DNA of 64,000 nucleotides from CBDBES01 sp965204465 (GTDB lineage: Bacteria > Spirochaetota > Leptospiria > Turneriellales > CBDBES01). How positions within the stretch are numbered: position 1 is the first letter of the stretch; each line of letters begins with the position of its first letter. Both the position numbers and the translations under genes were made by a program. This document shows, piece after piece, positions 1 to 9,269 of the stretch. The DNA is taken from contig OZ241995.1 of the NCBI GenBank assembly GCA_965204465.1, forward strand, positions 868,001 through 932,000, in the 5' to 3' direction. The notes beneath the pieces are model-generated. The model searched no databases. It had not been told where the DNA came from and was given only the letters and a program-made list of their open reading frames with translations.

Positions 1-836
1 ATAGCTTCTCTTAAAGAATATCTGTAAATCACATCATTAAAATATTCATCATCCACATAAGCTGTGCCCGTAAAACCAAGCATGTATTGAAAGCCATACT
101 CCTTGCTTAGTAAAAACTCTTTCCATTTTTTTATGGATTGATTCTTTTTCTCCCTGCCTGCCATTTTATTAAAAATATGGTGAGATTCGTCATTAAGCAC
201 AAGTGTTCTATTTCCGTCATTCTTTAAGCTATCTTCAATAGAAGAGCCTGTTCGTTCATAAACAGCGTGGATGTTTTCTATGCATATATCACCATCTTTA
301 ATGGTCACATTAGAAGAGACAATTCTTGGGTTTTTATGTTTTATACCGTCAGGCAAGGCTTCCTTAATTTCACTATTCCCACTTAATTGCTGAAACTTTT
401 CAATCAGACCTGCTTCAATAGTTCTGGAAGGGCATAGAACAAGAACCATATCGACCAAACCTAAGCCTAATATGATCTGAGCGATCCCATAGATCACATA
501 TGATTTACCTGTGCCTGTCGCTAAATCTATATTCGCAAATAGTTTTTCAGGCAGTTGAAGTTTAGAATAATATTCTGGTAAAGAAGCATATTTGCTTTGC
601 AACTCTGAATTTCTTTGATAATTTTCTTCCACTAAATTCTTAATGCTTTGATATTGGCCAGAAGCTAGAAAAATAATAGCGTCTTGAATTGCTTTTTTTT
701 GATATTCTCTGTCTCTACAGAGTACTTCTAAAAAGTAATCCCATTTTCTCAAATTTAGTTTTTGAGGATCAAAATTTTTATTAACATTTAATACCAGATC
801 GCTTGCTTTGTACTTTTTAATATCCTGGACAGCCAT
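1..836 (-). CDS. Type III restriction enzyme, Res (helicase/nuclease) subunit, N-terminal part, cut by window edge
   Basis: Reading the minus strand from an ATG at 836 gives an open frame of about 278 codons that runs off the left edge. It begins MAVQDIKKYKASDLVLN. A Walker A motif ATGTGKS lies near residue 105 and a DExH-like box LNDESHH near residue 215, followed by a GFTGTAY motif. These are the SF2 helicase motifs of type III Res subunits, which translocate or switch on DNA after Mod recognises the site; the C-terminal nuclease domain would lie outside the window. The start is 5 bases after the stop of the upstream methyltransferase gene, so the two are almost certainly co-transcribed as mod-res. 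A generic DEAD/DEAH restriction helicase is the alternative. No damage is seen in the visible part. Confidence 0.85.
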   Translation of the reverse strand, partial: MAVQDIKKYKASDLVLNVNKNFDPQKLNLRKWDYFLEVLCRDREYQKKAIQDAIIFLASGQYQSIKNLVEENYQRNSELQSKYASLPEYYSKLQLPEKLFANIDLATGTGKSYVIYGIAQIILGLGLVDMVLVLCPSRTIEAGLIEKFQQLSGNSEIKEALPDGIKHKNPRIVSSNVTIKDGDICIENIHAVYERTGSSIEDSLKNDGNRTLVLNDESHHIFNKMAGREKKNQSIKKWKEFLLSKEYGFQYMLGFTGTAYVDDEYFNDVIYRYSLREA

Positions 837-841
837 ACGAT

Positions 842-2872
842 TTATATTTTGAATATTTCAGCAAAATCGTTGCCATATATATCCGTATAAATTAGCATTA
901 TTTGAGAACCAAGTCCCGCTTTATCAATATTAAGAATCTTGTTTTTTTCTTCAGAGAGGAGGTCATCAGCAAAGCAGACTTCATCCATTTCAAAAGTCTT
1001 ATTATAAGATTTATCAATGAAAATTGCAGATAACGTTTCAAAGTTTTCTAATATCTTACCATCTTCGCCTTTATAGTATTGACTTCTGAAATCCTCGATG
1101 ATTATTTTTATTTTATCCTTTTCTTTTTTTATTCGCGATTTTACCTTTGGGGGTCTTATGAAATGAAATCCAATGGTTTCATCAATATCATTTACATTTC
1201 TCTTGCTTTGAGGTTGCCTTAATTTTTGAAAAGGAATTTTATGAAGCTCTTTAATGACCTGGTATGGAACTTTGAGGAAATAATATCTTGTATATTCAAT
1301 TTCGTGGTAATCAGTTAAAAATCCTGTATAGTTTGCTGGGGCGACAATATATATCCTATCCAATTTATTCTTGCCAATGATCTTATGAAGTTCCTCTACG
1401 TAATTTTCATCTACTGAAGAATCTTTAAAGCTACGATAATCAAATATCTTAACAGGATGTTCATTCTTCTTACCATCAAATTTAAAACCGGCAATTTTAG
1501 TGTTTTTGATTTCTATTTCAAAAAGACCGGCTATGAAATGTTTATATCTCTCCCATTCAAGATCAAAAGTTTTTTCTAAATCATAGAGCCCAAGTTGGCA
1601 AGTTATAAAACTTTTTGCTTTTTTGTTATACTTTTTCTTTGGATTTTCTAAATCTTTACTATTTTGAATTTGCAATATTCTTTTTTGCATGGTAAAATAG
1701 GAAAACTTTCCAATATCACATACGATCCAACGACGGTTTAGTTTTTCGGCAGCAGCCATAGTAGTTCCACTACCAGCAAAAACATCTAAAACAATATCTT
1801 CTTCATCACTCGATGATTCTATAACTCTTTCGAGCAATTGTTCAGAATTTTCTGTGGGATAACCAGAGCTAGCAGGTATGCTATAACTTTGTATATCCGT
1901 CCAATTAGAATCAACTTTTTTGTACTTTCCAATCAAAAACTCTAAGATTCCCTTTTGTTGTTTCCCTTGTAAATCAATATAAACACGATTATTTAGCCTT
2001 ATCTCGCCTTTATTATAAAGTTTATCTATCATTTCTTGTGAAAGTCCCCAGTGCTGACCTTTTGGTGGTAAGATAGGCCTCTCTTCAAAGTATCTAACTT
2101 GTTTTTCATAACTCTTTCGTTCACCTGGCATTTCAAGAGATCTCCACTTTCTTTCTTTATCTGGCCTTTGAATTTCAAAACCATTGAATACATGATTACT
2201 GGTTTTCGAATAAAAAAATAATGAATCTGTACCAGTTAGAAATCTATTGGACTTTGATTTTGTAACATAACCTCTCTTAATGATTATTTCATTCAAAAAA
2301 TTCATTTTACCAAAAACCTCATCAAGTAACAACTTAACGTAATGACCAAAGTGATAATCTATGCGTACAAAAATTGTACCCTTGTCAGATAAAATTTCTC
2401 TTAATAAAAATAAACGTCTTCTCAAGAACTCTACAAAATCAGCACCTTTTCTTTTTGCGCTATAAGCAGACTGCCCTTTGTTGCCGTCATATTCATCTCC
2501 TGTACCAAATGGGGGATCAATATAGATCAGCTTTACTTTTCCTTTGACCTTATCTTTGATCAAAGAGTCTTCGTTTTTATATATTGTTTTTAGAAACTGT
2601 AAGTTATCGCCAAAGACGATCATATTTTTCCAGTTATTAGTAGAGTTTTCATACTCTTTGCCATTAAAAATTTTATCAATTTGTATAGGTACTGGAAAGA
2701 TTCCATCTTCGTTAGCAAGTAGATCTTCTTTGCGCATTTTTCCAGCATATACAAGCTCATATTCTTTTTGCTTTGTTGGGAAAAGAAGGTATTTAAAATC
2801 TTCAGGTAATTGTTTATCTTCCTGAATTTTTTGAATAATATAGTTTTTTTGTTCCTCAGTAAGGTTTTTCAT
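842..2872 (-). CDS. Type III DNA-methyltransferase (Mod), adenine-specific
   Basis: 676 codons. The protein carries the amino-methyltransferase catalytic motif IDPPFGTGDEYDG near residue 118 and the AdoMet-binding motif LDVFAGSGTTMAAAE near residue 365. Catalytic motif before FxGxG is the beta order, typical of type III Mod and other N6-adenine enzymes. The long segment between them would hold target recognition. The enzyme should methylate one strand of an asymmetric site and is needed both for protection and for cleavage with the Res subunit encoded next to it. Length is typical for Mod. Upstream is a small nuclease-domain gene 18 bases away. No homopolymer or tandem tract of the kind used for phase variation of mod genes was noticed inside. 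The recognition sequence cannot be read from the gene. Confidence 0.9.
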   Translation of the reverse strand: MKNLTEEQKNYIIQKIQEDKQLPEDFKYLLFPTKQKEYELVYAGKMRKEDLLANEDGIFPVPIQIDKIFNGKEYENSTNNWKNMIVFGDNLQFLKTIYKNEDSLIKDKVKGKVKLIYIDPPFGTGDEYDGNKGQSAYSAKRKGADFVEFLRRRLFLLREILSDKGTIFVRIDYHFGHYVKLLLDEVFGKMNFLNEIIIKRGYVTKSKSNRFLTGTDSLFFYSKTSNHVFNGFEIQRPDKERKWRSLEMPGERKSYEKQVRYFEERPILPPKGQHWGLSQEMIDKLYNKGEIRLNNRVYIDLQGKQQKGILEFLIGKYKKVDSNWTDIQSYSIPASSGYPTENSEQLLERVIESSSDEEDIVLDVFAGSGTTMAAAEKLNRRWIVCDIGKFSYFTMQKRILQIQNSKDLENPKKKYNKKAKSFITCQLGLYDLEKTFDLEWERYKHFIAGLFEIEIKNTKIAGFKFDGKKNEHPVKIFDYRSFKDSSVDENYVEELHKIIGKNKLDRIYIVAPANYTGFLTDYHEIEYTRYYFLKVPYQVIKELHKIPFQKLRQPQSKRNVNDIDETIGFHFIRPPKVKSRIKKEKDKIKIIIEDFRSQYYKGEDGKILENFETLSAIFIDKSYNKTFEMDEVCFADDLLSEEKNKILNIDKAGLGSQIMLIYTDIYGNDFAEIFKI

Positions 2873-2890
2873 AACATTCGATAAAAATAG

Positions 2891-3364
2891 TCACTTAAAG
2901 CTAATGGTTGAATAAAATTTTGAGTTGCTCATGAAAACAGGTCTTTCTAAGGCATTGAATACCCGAAACTCTTCAAAGTCTGTAAGAACTACGATCGGAG
3001 CCTTACCATTGGTAGAAAATGCGTATCGTTTCGCCTGAAAAACAGGCTCTTTATCGGCAAGGGAGACATGAGGGGCTTTTGCCTCCACGAAAAATTTAGT
3101 CTTGCCTTTGTAGCGAAAAGCATAATCGGGCTTCTTGGCCGTCTTCCGGGAGCGGTCTTTTTGGGCGTATTCTCTGTGAACATCCCAGAGATGCCTGGAA
3201 ATATGGGTTTGGTTAAAATCCCAGCCTAAAGCCTTAAAAAAGGGGTCAATAAACCGATCCCGGTTTTCAGTCTCACCGAAACTCTTGTTTAGATACTGCT
3301 TTTCATTTTGGGAAAAATCTTCGACTTTTCGCCCTAATAATTTTTCCCCTTCTGCCCGTTTCAC
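2891..3364 (-). pseudogene. Stand-alone or truncated HSDR_N/Eco57I-type nuclease domain
   Basis: 157 codons from a GTG start. The sequence KKPDYAFRYKGKTKFFVEAK carries the D-(x)n-E-x-K core of the PD-(D/E)xK nuclease fold, as found at the N-terminus of type IIG (Eco57I-like) and HsdR enzymes. The downstream VVLTDFEEFRVFNALE segment also matches that domain. Full enzymes of this kind run to about 1,000 residues and continue with methyltransferase and specificity domains. Here the frame stops shortly after the nuclease domain with an unrelated-looking tail (SNSKFYSTISFK), and mod follows. It is most simply the stump of a type IIG enzyme lost when the type III genes arrived. A functional small nuclease cannot be excluded because the catalytic residues are intact. 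Confidence 0.65.
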
Positions 3365-3388
3365 ATTGATCAGTTAATTTTTAGGCTT

Positions 3389-4027
3389 TTAATAATCCTC
3401 CGAAACTCTTTCACTTAAAATTTCTGACTTATCTATATATTTACATAAAACTATCGCTTGAGATAAAATTATTCTGCCACTCTGAAAATCAGATAACATA
3501 TTCTTGGGTAAACTAAAAACCTTCATTACCTTGCCTGCCCAAGAAGCAGATTTCAATAATTTTTTACCTGCTTCCCCAAGAGCCATGCCCTGATCTAAAA
3601 CAAGCTGCCGTAAGGCTTCAGTCTCAGCGAACGAGTTTAATCTTTCTCTATTTCACCAACGACTAAACGCCGTTGGCACAGGTGGTTTATATTCATCTGC
3701 AAAAATACAGAGTCTTTATCTGTTCCCTTTGTAACCAGAGCGGGGACAGTAAAACTACCAGCCTTGCCCATATTCTTTAAAACCTTTGTACGCCTCGTAC
3801 CATCCACCTGTACCCGACAGCGTCTAGTTGTTGGGTGAAACAGAATATTCACCTTTGCCAAGCGCCGTAACAATAAGAGGAACAATAACCCCGTAATTTT
3901 TAATCGACTCTTTTAGCTTTTGATCGTTCGCAGGAAAAGACGATTTACGCAAAGTCTCGGCTGGTATATTTAATTTTTCTAATTTGATCTTTTTTAGTTG
4001 ATAACTCATTTTTTTATTAACCTCCAT
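3389..4027 (-). pseudogene. ParB-like domain protein, broken by two frameshifts
   Basis: Three overlapping minus-strand frames make one protein. 4027-3824 gives an N-terminus with IPAETLRKSSFPANDQKL and NYGVIVPLIVTALGKGEYSV. 3850-3637 then supplies VQVDGTRRTKVLKNMG in another frame, the ParB-like GxRR/DGxRR box. 3586-3389 supplies a helical C-terminus (LPKNMLSDFQSGRIILSQAI) in a third frame. The order and spacing match a ParB/Srx-type partition or ParB-like protein of mobile elements. The first break lies near 3825-3850 and the second near 3590-3640. It is distinct from the intact chromosomal parB at 22410. Its position directly upstream of restriction genes suggests an old plasmid or prophage-like insertion. 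Confidence 0.6.
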
Positions 4028-4089
4028 TTATTAATTAGAATGACATTCTAACTTGTTGCTATACTCTATATTTTTTTACAGAGTATTAG

Positions 4090-4404
4090 TATTTTTTAAG
4101 GAGGTTTTATAAACATGATCATTATGTAAAGCAAAAGTTATTCTTCACCACAGGCATAAAGATAACACAAAAAGAGGGGGATCAAAAGACTGCTTTTAGC
4201 ATGGATGACAATGGTATGGATAACCCACCACCCAATGCTATGGTATCCATCCAAGGCTTAGTTGGAATCGCTAGCCCGGGAGATAAAATCAACTTCGTTC
4301 TTTTTGCCAGAACAAGGGCATCCGTCGCCTGCTCTACACCCGGAGAGATGCTTCCTCTCGTTGAAAGAACTAGCGGTCAAGCGCCTGAGTTAGACAATCA
4401 TCAA
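4090..4404 (+). pseudogene. Fragment of an unidentified gene, truncated by IS remnant
   Basis: A strong ribosome-binding sequence AAGGAGG at 4098-4104 precedes an ATG at 4115, which is stopped after four codons. A neighbouring frame is open from 4090 and encodes about 90 residues, including FFTTGIKITQKEGDQ and PPPNAMVSIQGLVGIASPGD. From about 4405 the DNA is clearly the reverse strand of the IS481-type element, so the last residues of the apparent frame are IS-derived. I read it as a gene with a frameshift near its start and its 3' end replaced by an insertion. The product is not recognised. Confidence 0.4.
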
Positions 4405-4790
4405 TATCGTGAACAATCATCTATAACTGGATAGGCCTTCACAGAATGCCCGTTGTGATCTACTATCCCAAGGTTCACAGTATCCGTCTGAACCCTCTCT
4501 AATGGCTACTAAAGGGCATAGCGCTTTGTATGGCTGTTTTTTCGAGGTATTCTATATTGTTGGGAAATATTCTTGCGCCTGAAGATATATCCCAATATGG
4601 AAGCATGTATCTCAATTCCATGATCCCTTTTTAATAATAGGGTTGTCAATTTAGCACCTGCATTAGGGATAAACTGCTTTATTCAGTCCAGAAAATTTCA
4701 GGTAGTCGTTCGGTTCGGTTCCCTCACCTTCCTCCTACCTGAAATCATGGTCCCCTACCATGGGGATCTGACAAGTAGTGTAAGATATGT
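4405..4790 (-). mobile_element. Deleted remnant of the IS481-type element
   Basis: This stretch matches the reverse complement of the intact element at 25486-26691. 4405-4661 corresponds to about 25968-26225 of that copy, and 4664-4785 to about 25505-25625. The remnant has lost roughly 345 bp internally and the whole 3' third of the transposase gene. Its outer end reads GTGTAAGATATGT, the same terminus as the intact copy. Several point differences show it is older than a fresh insertion. It fills the otherwise gene-free interval before the oxidoreductase gene at 4893. Confidence 0.85.
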
Positions 4791-4830
4791 GTACAAAGTA
4801 CAGCCTAACGGCATTGGTTATTGTAAAGAC
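4788..4830 (+). repeat. Dispersed repeat with CATTGGTTATTGTAAA core
   Basis: The sequence from the IS end onward contains ACAAAGTACAGCC, then about five bases, then GGCATTGGTTATTGTAAAG. The same arrangement occurs inverted at 38388-38430, and the core alone at 27541-27558 and, inverted, at 25487-25499. It lies between genes every time. Origin and function are unknown; a small non-autonomous element or an IS-end derivative is possible. Confidence 0.6.
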
Positions 4831-4836
4831 AGTAAG

Positions 4837-4866
4837 AAAAAATACTTGACTTCACAGAATTATGAT
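4837..4866 (+). promoter_or_regulatory. Candidate promoter, AAAAAATACTTG motif
   Basis: AAAAAATACTTGACT is a good -35-like block 45 bases before the oxidoreductase start. The same AAAATACTTG block precedes the genes at 13181, 48903, 51818 and 58931. The -10 is not clear: TATGAT lies 9 bases after TTGACT, which is too close for a standard spacer. Confidence 0.4.
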
Positions 4867-4892
4867 CCACATTCTCCTAAACTTTCTATTCT

Positions 4893-6179
4893 ATGAATGT
4901 TGTTATTATTGGGAACGGAGTTGCGGGAGTTACCGTAGCAACAGAAATTCGTAAAAAAATTCCTAAAGCTGAAATCACCATCATCTCAGGAGAAACAAAG
5001 TATCATTATAGCCGGCCTGCTCTGATGTATATCTACATGAGAGATCTAAAAAAGAAACATACACAGCCATATGAAAATAAATTCTGGAAGAAGCAGAATA
5101 TAAAATTAGTCCATGACTGGGTCAAAGAGATCAACTTTAATGAAAAGACGATCCACCTGGAAAATAATGATCCTATTTCATATCAAAAGCTTGTCTTGGC
5201 TATAGGCGCGAAAGGAAATAAATTCGGATGGCCAGGCCAAGACCTCCCTCAGGTGATCACTTTTACCAATCTGCAAGACTTGGAAAAAATAGAAAACATT
5301 ACCCATAAAGCAGATAAAGATTTCAGAACGGTGATCGTGGGTGGTGGACTTATTGGCATTGAAGTCGCCGAAATGATGCATCATAGGAATATACAGACTA
5401 CTTTTATGATAAGAGAAAAAACCTACTGGGAAATTGCATTATCCCCCTCTGAAGGAGAAATGATACAGGAAGAAATACTGGATCATAAAATTGATCTTAG
5501 AATGAATACAGAATTAATGAGTATCTCTTCGAATAAAGATGGAAATGTAGATTCCATTACTACAAATAAAGAAGAAACCATAAAATGCAATATGGTGGTT
5601 TTGACTGCAGGTGTTTCTCCCAATGTAGATCAATTTAAAGGAACAAAGCTAGAGACTCGCAGGGGTATACTAGTGAACCAGAAAATGGAAACAAATATAA
5701 AAGATGTGTATGCCTGCGGTGATTGCGCAGAGATAGTTCCTGAAAAAGCAGATCAAAAATCCACGGTAGAACTTCTTTGGTATACGGGTAAGATGCAGGG
5801 GAAAATAGTGGCTGAAAATATAATGGGGGAGGATATTCAATATGAAAGAGGGATATGGTATAACTCGGCTAAATTTTTCACTATAGATTATCATACCTAT
5901 GGGCAGGTAAATCATAATATACCAGGTGAAAAAGAATTATATTATAGATTCCCTAATACAAGGAAAAGTATTCGAATTGTTTATCTGCCTGATCGGGTCA
6001 TAGGTTTTAATACACTAGGTATTCGTTTTAGGCATAGAGTTTGTGAAGAATGGATCAGGGAAAAAAGATCTTTAGACTATGTTTTGTCAGAGTTGCCTAG
6101 AGCAGACTTTGATCCCGAATTCTTCAAACATTTGGAAGAGAGGACATCAGAATGGATTCAAAAGCGAAAGGTATCGTAA
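4893..6179 (+). CDS. FAD/NAD(P)-dependent oxidoreductase (pyridine nucleotide-disulfide family)
   Basis: 428 codons. The N-terminal FAD fold starts IGNGVAGVTVATEIRK (GxGxxA/G). An NAD-binding repeat VIVGGGLIGIEVAE sits near residue 148, and the second FAD motif DVYACGDCAEI near residue 273. This is the Pyr_redox_2 family that includes rubredoxin, ferredoxin and nitrite reductase flavoproteins. No redox-active CxxC pair or selenocysteine is seen, so disulfide chemistry is unlikely. The next gene overlaps by 28 bases and encodes a membrane polyferredoxin. The pair probably moves electrons from NAD(P)H or a soluble carrier to membrane iron-sulfur centres. The physiological acceptor cannot be decided here. 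Confidence 0.85.
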   Translation: MNVVIIGNGVAGVTVATEIRKKIPKAEITIISGETKYHYSRPALMYIYMRDLKKKHTQPYENKFWKKQNIKLVHDWVKEINFNEKTIHLENNDPISYQKLVLAIGAKGNKFGWPGQDLPQVITFTNLQDLEKIENITHKADKDFRTVIVGGGLIGIEVAEMMHHRNIQTTFMIREKTYWEIALSPSEGEMIQEEILDHKIDLRMNTELMSISSNKDGNVDSITTNKEETIKCNMVVLTAGVSPNVDQFKGTKLETRRGILVNQKMETNIKDVYACGDCAEIVPEKADQKSTVELLWYTGKMQGKIVAENIMGEDIQYERGIWYNSAKFFTIDYHTYGQVNHNIPGEKELYYRFPNTRKSIRIVYLPDRVIGFNTLGIRFRHRVCEEWIREKRSLDYVLSELPRADFDPEFFKHLEERTSEWIQKRKVS

Positions 6180-7429
6180 GCCCACTTAAAAATAGGGGAA
6201 TCGTTGCATGGCTGCTTGCTATATTCCTGATTGGTTTTTATGTTCTGCTCTATTGGGACAGAGACATTGACCGTGCTTTATTCAATTATAAATTAGAATC
6301 TATCAATCAGAAGATAGAAAAGGCAGACCAAATCCAAAAGAAATATCTTCAAGACCAAAAGAAGATCATACTTAAAGATGGATCCAGATGGTATCGTAAA
6401 ACCTATGATCCAAAATTGGCCGAAGAATTCAAGCCTTATGTAGATGATCTACGAAATGGTTTTTCTGCCGCCAAGATCACTAGCCAGGTTGCTTCTGCTT
6501 TAAATCCTGTTTCTTATTTGATCCGTTCTAAAAAGGCAGATAAATGGTTCTTATATGGATTTTTATACACAGTATTGGTTTTTTCCATGGGAATTCGATT
6601 CCTTAAAAGATGGAAAAATGATCAATATCAAAAAACAAGAACTCTTTCTGTAATTTTCTTCCAAACTGTTATTGCCTTCTTGATCCCCGGTTTTTTAGAG
6701 GCCATGAATCAAAAGTCTTTTTATTTTAATTATTTCTGGCCTCTTAAAATTGAATATCTATATCCTTCTACTTTAAATGGTTTACCCAGAGCAATGGCTC
6801 TTTGGGCGATCCTAATGGCATTCGTAGGGGTCCCCATATTGACTTACTTCTATGGAAAGAGGTGGTATTGTTCCTGGGTATGCGGATGCGGAGCTCTCGC
6901 TAATACGATGGGAGATCCATGGCGTCATCTTTCCAGCAAGTCTAGTCTTTCATGGAAAATTGAAAAAGCTACGGTATACACTGTTCTAGTCATTGCGATC
7001 GTGGTTACTGTGATCGTTATTTCTAATCATGTCAGGGGAATACGTGATGAATTTTCGGAGATGGCATTTAGGATGCAAAAATGGTATGCTTTTTTTATTA
7101 GTGCTGGTTTTGCGGGAGTGATCGGGACTGGATTTTATCCTTTGGCTGGAACCAGAGTTTGGTGTCGCTTTGGATGTCCTCAAGCGGCTATTTTAGGTAT
7201 TTTACAGATATTCTTTTCCAGGTTCAGAATTACTACGAATGGTGACCAGTGCATGTCATGTGGCAATTGCTCTACTTACTGTGAAATGGGGATTGATGTT
7301 CGTTCTTATGCAATGCAGGGCAAAGATATTATAAGAGCTTCTTGCGTAGGATGTGGAATATGCATGTCTGTATGTCCCAGAGGCGTCTTAAAATTAGAGA
7401 ATGGGAAAAGGGGGTTGAAACTAGGATAA
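6152..7429 (+). CDS. Membrane 4Fe-4S protein of NosR/NapH/CcoG type
   Basis: 425 codons. An N-terminal membrane helix (GIVAWLLAIFLIGFYVLLYW) is followed by a soluble stretch and then four or five further hydrophobic segments. Between the segments lies WYCSWVCGCGALANTMGDPW, and after the last segment WCRFGCPQAA. These are the CxxxCP-like loops of NapH/NosR-type polyferredoxins. The C-terminus has two ferredoxin clusters, CMSCGNCSTYCEMGIDV and CVGCGICMSVCPRG. It should pass electrons across or along the inner membrane. It overlaps the preceding oxidoreductase gene by 28 bases, which implies translational coupling. No NosZ, Nap or Ccb genes are nearby, so its terminal partner is unknown. Confidence 0.8.
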   Translation: MDSKAKGIVSPLKNRGIVAWLLAIFLIGFYVLLYWDRDIDRALFNYKLESINQKIEKADQIQKKYLQDQKKIILKDGSRWYRKTYDPKLAEEFKPYVDDLRNGFSAAKITSQVASALNPVSYLIRSKKADKWFLYGFLYTVLVFSMGIRFLKRWKNDQYQKTRTLSVIFFQTVIAFLIPGFLEAMNQKSFYFNYFWPLKIEYLYPSTLNGLPRAMALWAILMAFVGVPILTYFYGKRWYCSWVCGCGALANTMGDPWRHLSSKSSLSWKIEKATVYTVLVIAIVVTVIVISNHVRGIRDEFSEMAFRMQKWYAFFISAGFAGVIGTGFYPLAGTRVWCRFGCPQAAILGILQIFFSRFRITTNGDQCMSCGNCSTYCEMGIDVRSYAMQGKDIIRASCVGCGICMSVCPRGVLKLENGKRGLKLG

Positions 7430-7751
7430 TTTTAAGAATCTATTGGCCTATCTCTAATTTCTTTATTACAGTTTAAAAGGAATTTAAGATTTAGACATTT
7501 AAGGCATCCCATAGTCTTCAAAAATGAAAAATATCCATGTATCTGCTTGGCTGATCATAATTTAGTAAGCAATCCATATATTTCAAATTCTTTGAGAATT
7601 GAAAACAGAGTTGACAAAGTAACGATGACATAGAGATTAAATTCTATTTCATCCCTACTCTTTATATTGAGAGGTTGGGACAAGGTAGTTTGTCATTAAG
7701 AAATACCGATATAATTCCCAAATTTTTCCCAAATGATCTTCTGACCTAAAT
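7430..7751 (+). other. Intergenic interval without recognised gene
   Basis: 322 bases, AT-rich, between the polyferredoxin gene and murE. No frame of useful length and no clear hairpin terminator. A TTGACA at about 7611 could be a -35 element for murE, but no good -10 follows at the right spacing. Confidence 0.5.
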
Positions 7752-9269
7752 ATGCAACTTTCAAAAAGAGATTGGGAACGACTAGGCTGGAAAACAGATC
7801 ATAAAGAAGAGACCATACATTTTAACCATATTACTTTTAATAGTCTGCAAGTCATGGAAGGCGGGGCATTCATTGCCAACGACGGTATACATCATAAGGG
7901 GATTGACTTCTTAGAATCTGTATTGGATAAAAAGGCTTCGGCTATTTTTACTGACCTTAAATACAAACAAAGAGTTACCTCTATACTTAAGAACAAAAGT
8001 GTCTCTAAAAGTATCTTTCTTTTTTCAGATCATTTTCAAAAAAGCTGCGCTAGTACAATTTCATTTCTTTATGATGATCCTTCTGAAAAGATGAAACTCG
8101 TTGGAGTAACAGGCACAAATGGCAAGTCAAGCACCGCTTTATTTATTTATCAAATTTTAAATGATCTGGGACAAAAAGCAATGTATAGCGGCACCTTAGG
8201 GACTATCATGTTAAATGAGAAAATACCTTCAAAAATGACTACCCCGGATATTATCACTCTCAATCAAAATCTTAATAGGGCAATATCTAAAAATATATAT
8301 CATTCTTGTATAGAAGTAAGTTCTCATGGTCTATCCCAGGGAAGAACATTGGGAATTCATTTTGATGTTGGAATTTTTACTAACCTAAGCCGTGATCATT
8401 TGGATTATCATGGAAATATGGAATCCTATTTTGAGTCAAAAAAAATAATGTTTAAAAATATGATCCAACTTGAAAAGCAGAAGAGTAATAAAAAACCAAT
8501 TGGATTTATAATATTTACAGATGATCCCTATGGTAAAAGGCTATATAAATTTGTGCGACAGGAATCAAAAACCAGTAATATACTTTCGGTAGGAACAAAA
8601 AGAAATGAGGATATTCAGATATCAGATATATCGAAGCAATGGAATGGTTATCATTGTACATTGCATTTTGAAGGAAAAGAGTATAAGATCAGATCAAATT
8701 TACTGGGACTTTTTAACTTGTTCAATTTAGCCTTTTCTTTTGCTGCTGCTTACTTATTAGGCTTTTTTCCCGAAAAGATAGTCCATTCTATTTCTAAGGT
8801 AAAACCAATTGAAGGTAGAATGGAACAGGTTGGATCTAAAGAAAAGCCAATCATTATAGATTATGCACATACGCCAGATGCATTGAAAAATGCCTTGACC
8901 AGTTTACGGGAATTAAAGAAAAAAAGACTCATTCTTGTGTTTGGCTGCGGGGGGGAAAGGGATCAAGATAAAAGAGGGATCATGGGTGCTATTGCTTCTG
9001 AATATTCTGATCATTGCATCATTTCAAATGATAATCCTCGTAATGAAAATCCCGCTTCCATTGCATTGGATATTCAGAAAGGGATGAAAAGGCAAAATTA
9101 TGAGATCATTCTGGATCGCCAAGAGGCTATTTCAAAAAGTATAAAAGAAATGTCCATTGGGGATATTTTATTGATCGCAGGCAAGGGACATGAAAATTAT
9201 CAGATCATCGGGGATCAGAAAATATCGTTCAAAGATCATGATATAGTGCAAAAATATGTGGGAAGTTGA
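7752..9269 (+). CDS. murE: UDP-MurNAc-tripeptide ligase MurE (meso-diaminopimelate type)
   Basis: 505 codons. The ATP-binding loop VGVTGTNGKSSTALF is near residue 117, the substrate-binding SSHGLSQGRTLG near residue 193, and the family signature SRDHLDYHG near residue 217. The C-terminal motif ISNDNPRNENP carries DNPR, which in characterised MurE enzymes goes with meso-diaminopimelate rather than lysine. The enzyme adds the third residue to UDP-MurNAc-dipeptide in the cytoplasm. The stop overlaps the murF start by 14 bases, so the two are translated together. Length is normal for MurE. The DNPR motif argues against the ornithine-type wall of Treponema/Borrelia and suits Leptospira-like or other diderm bacteria. 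Confidence 0.95.
   Translation: MQLSKRDWERLGWKTDHKEETIHFNHITFNSLQVMEGGAFIANDGIHHKGIDFLESVLDKKASAIFTDLKYKQRVTSILKNKSVSKSIFLFSDHFQKSCASTISFLYDDPSEKMKLVGVTGTNGKSSTALFIYQILNDLGQKAMYSGTLGTIMLNEKIPSKMTTPDIITLNQNLNRAISKNIYHSCIEVSSHGLSQGRTLGIHFDVGIFTNLSRDHLDYHGNMESYFESKKIMFKNMIQLEKQKSNKKPIGFIIFTDDPYGKRLYKFVRQESKTSNILSVGTKRNEDIQISDISKQWNGYHCTLHFEGKEYKIRSNLLGLFNLFNLAFSFAAAYLLGFFPEKIVHSISKVKPIEGRMEQVGSKEKPIIIDYAHTPDALKNALTSLRELKKKRLILVFGCGGERDQDKRGIMGAIASEYSDHCIISNDNPRNENPASIALDIQKGMKRQNYEIILDRQEAISKSIKEMSIGDILLIAGKGHENYQIIGDQKISFKDHDIVQKYVGS

Noticed and set aside
4201..4434. Apparent 77-codon gene starting at an ATG at 4201
   Set aside because: No RBS at that ATG, the frame extends upstream without one, and its 3' part is IS481 DNA in reverse.
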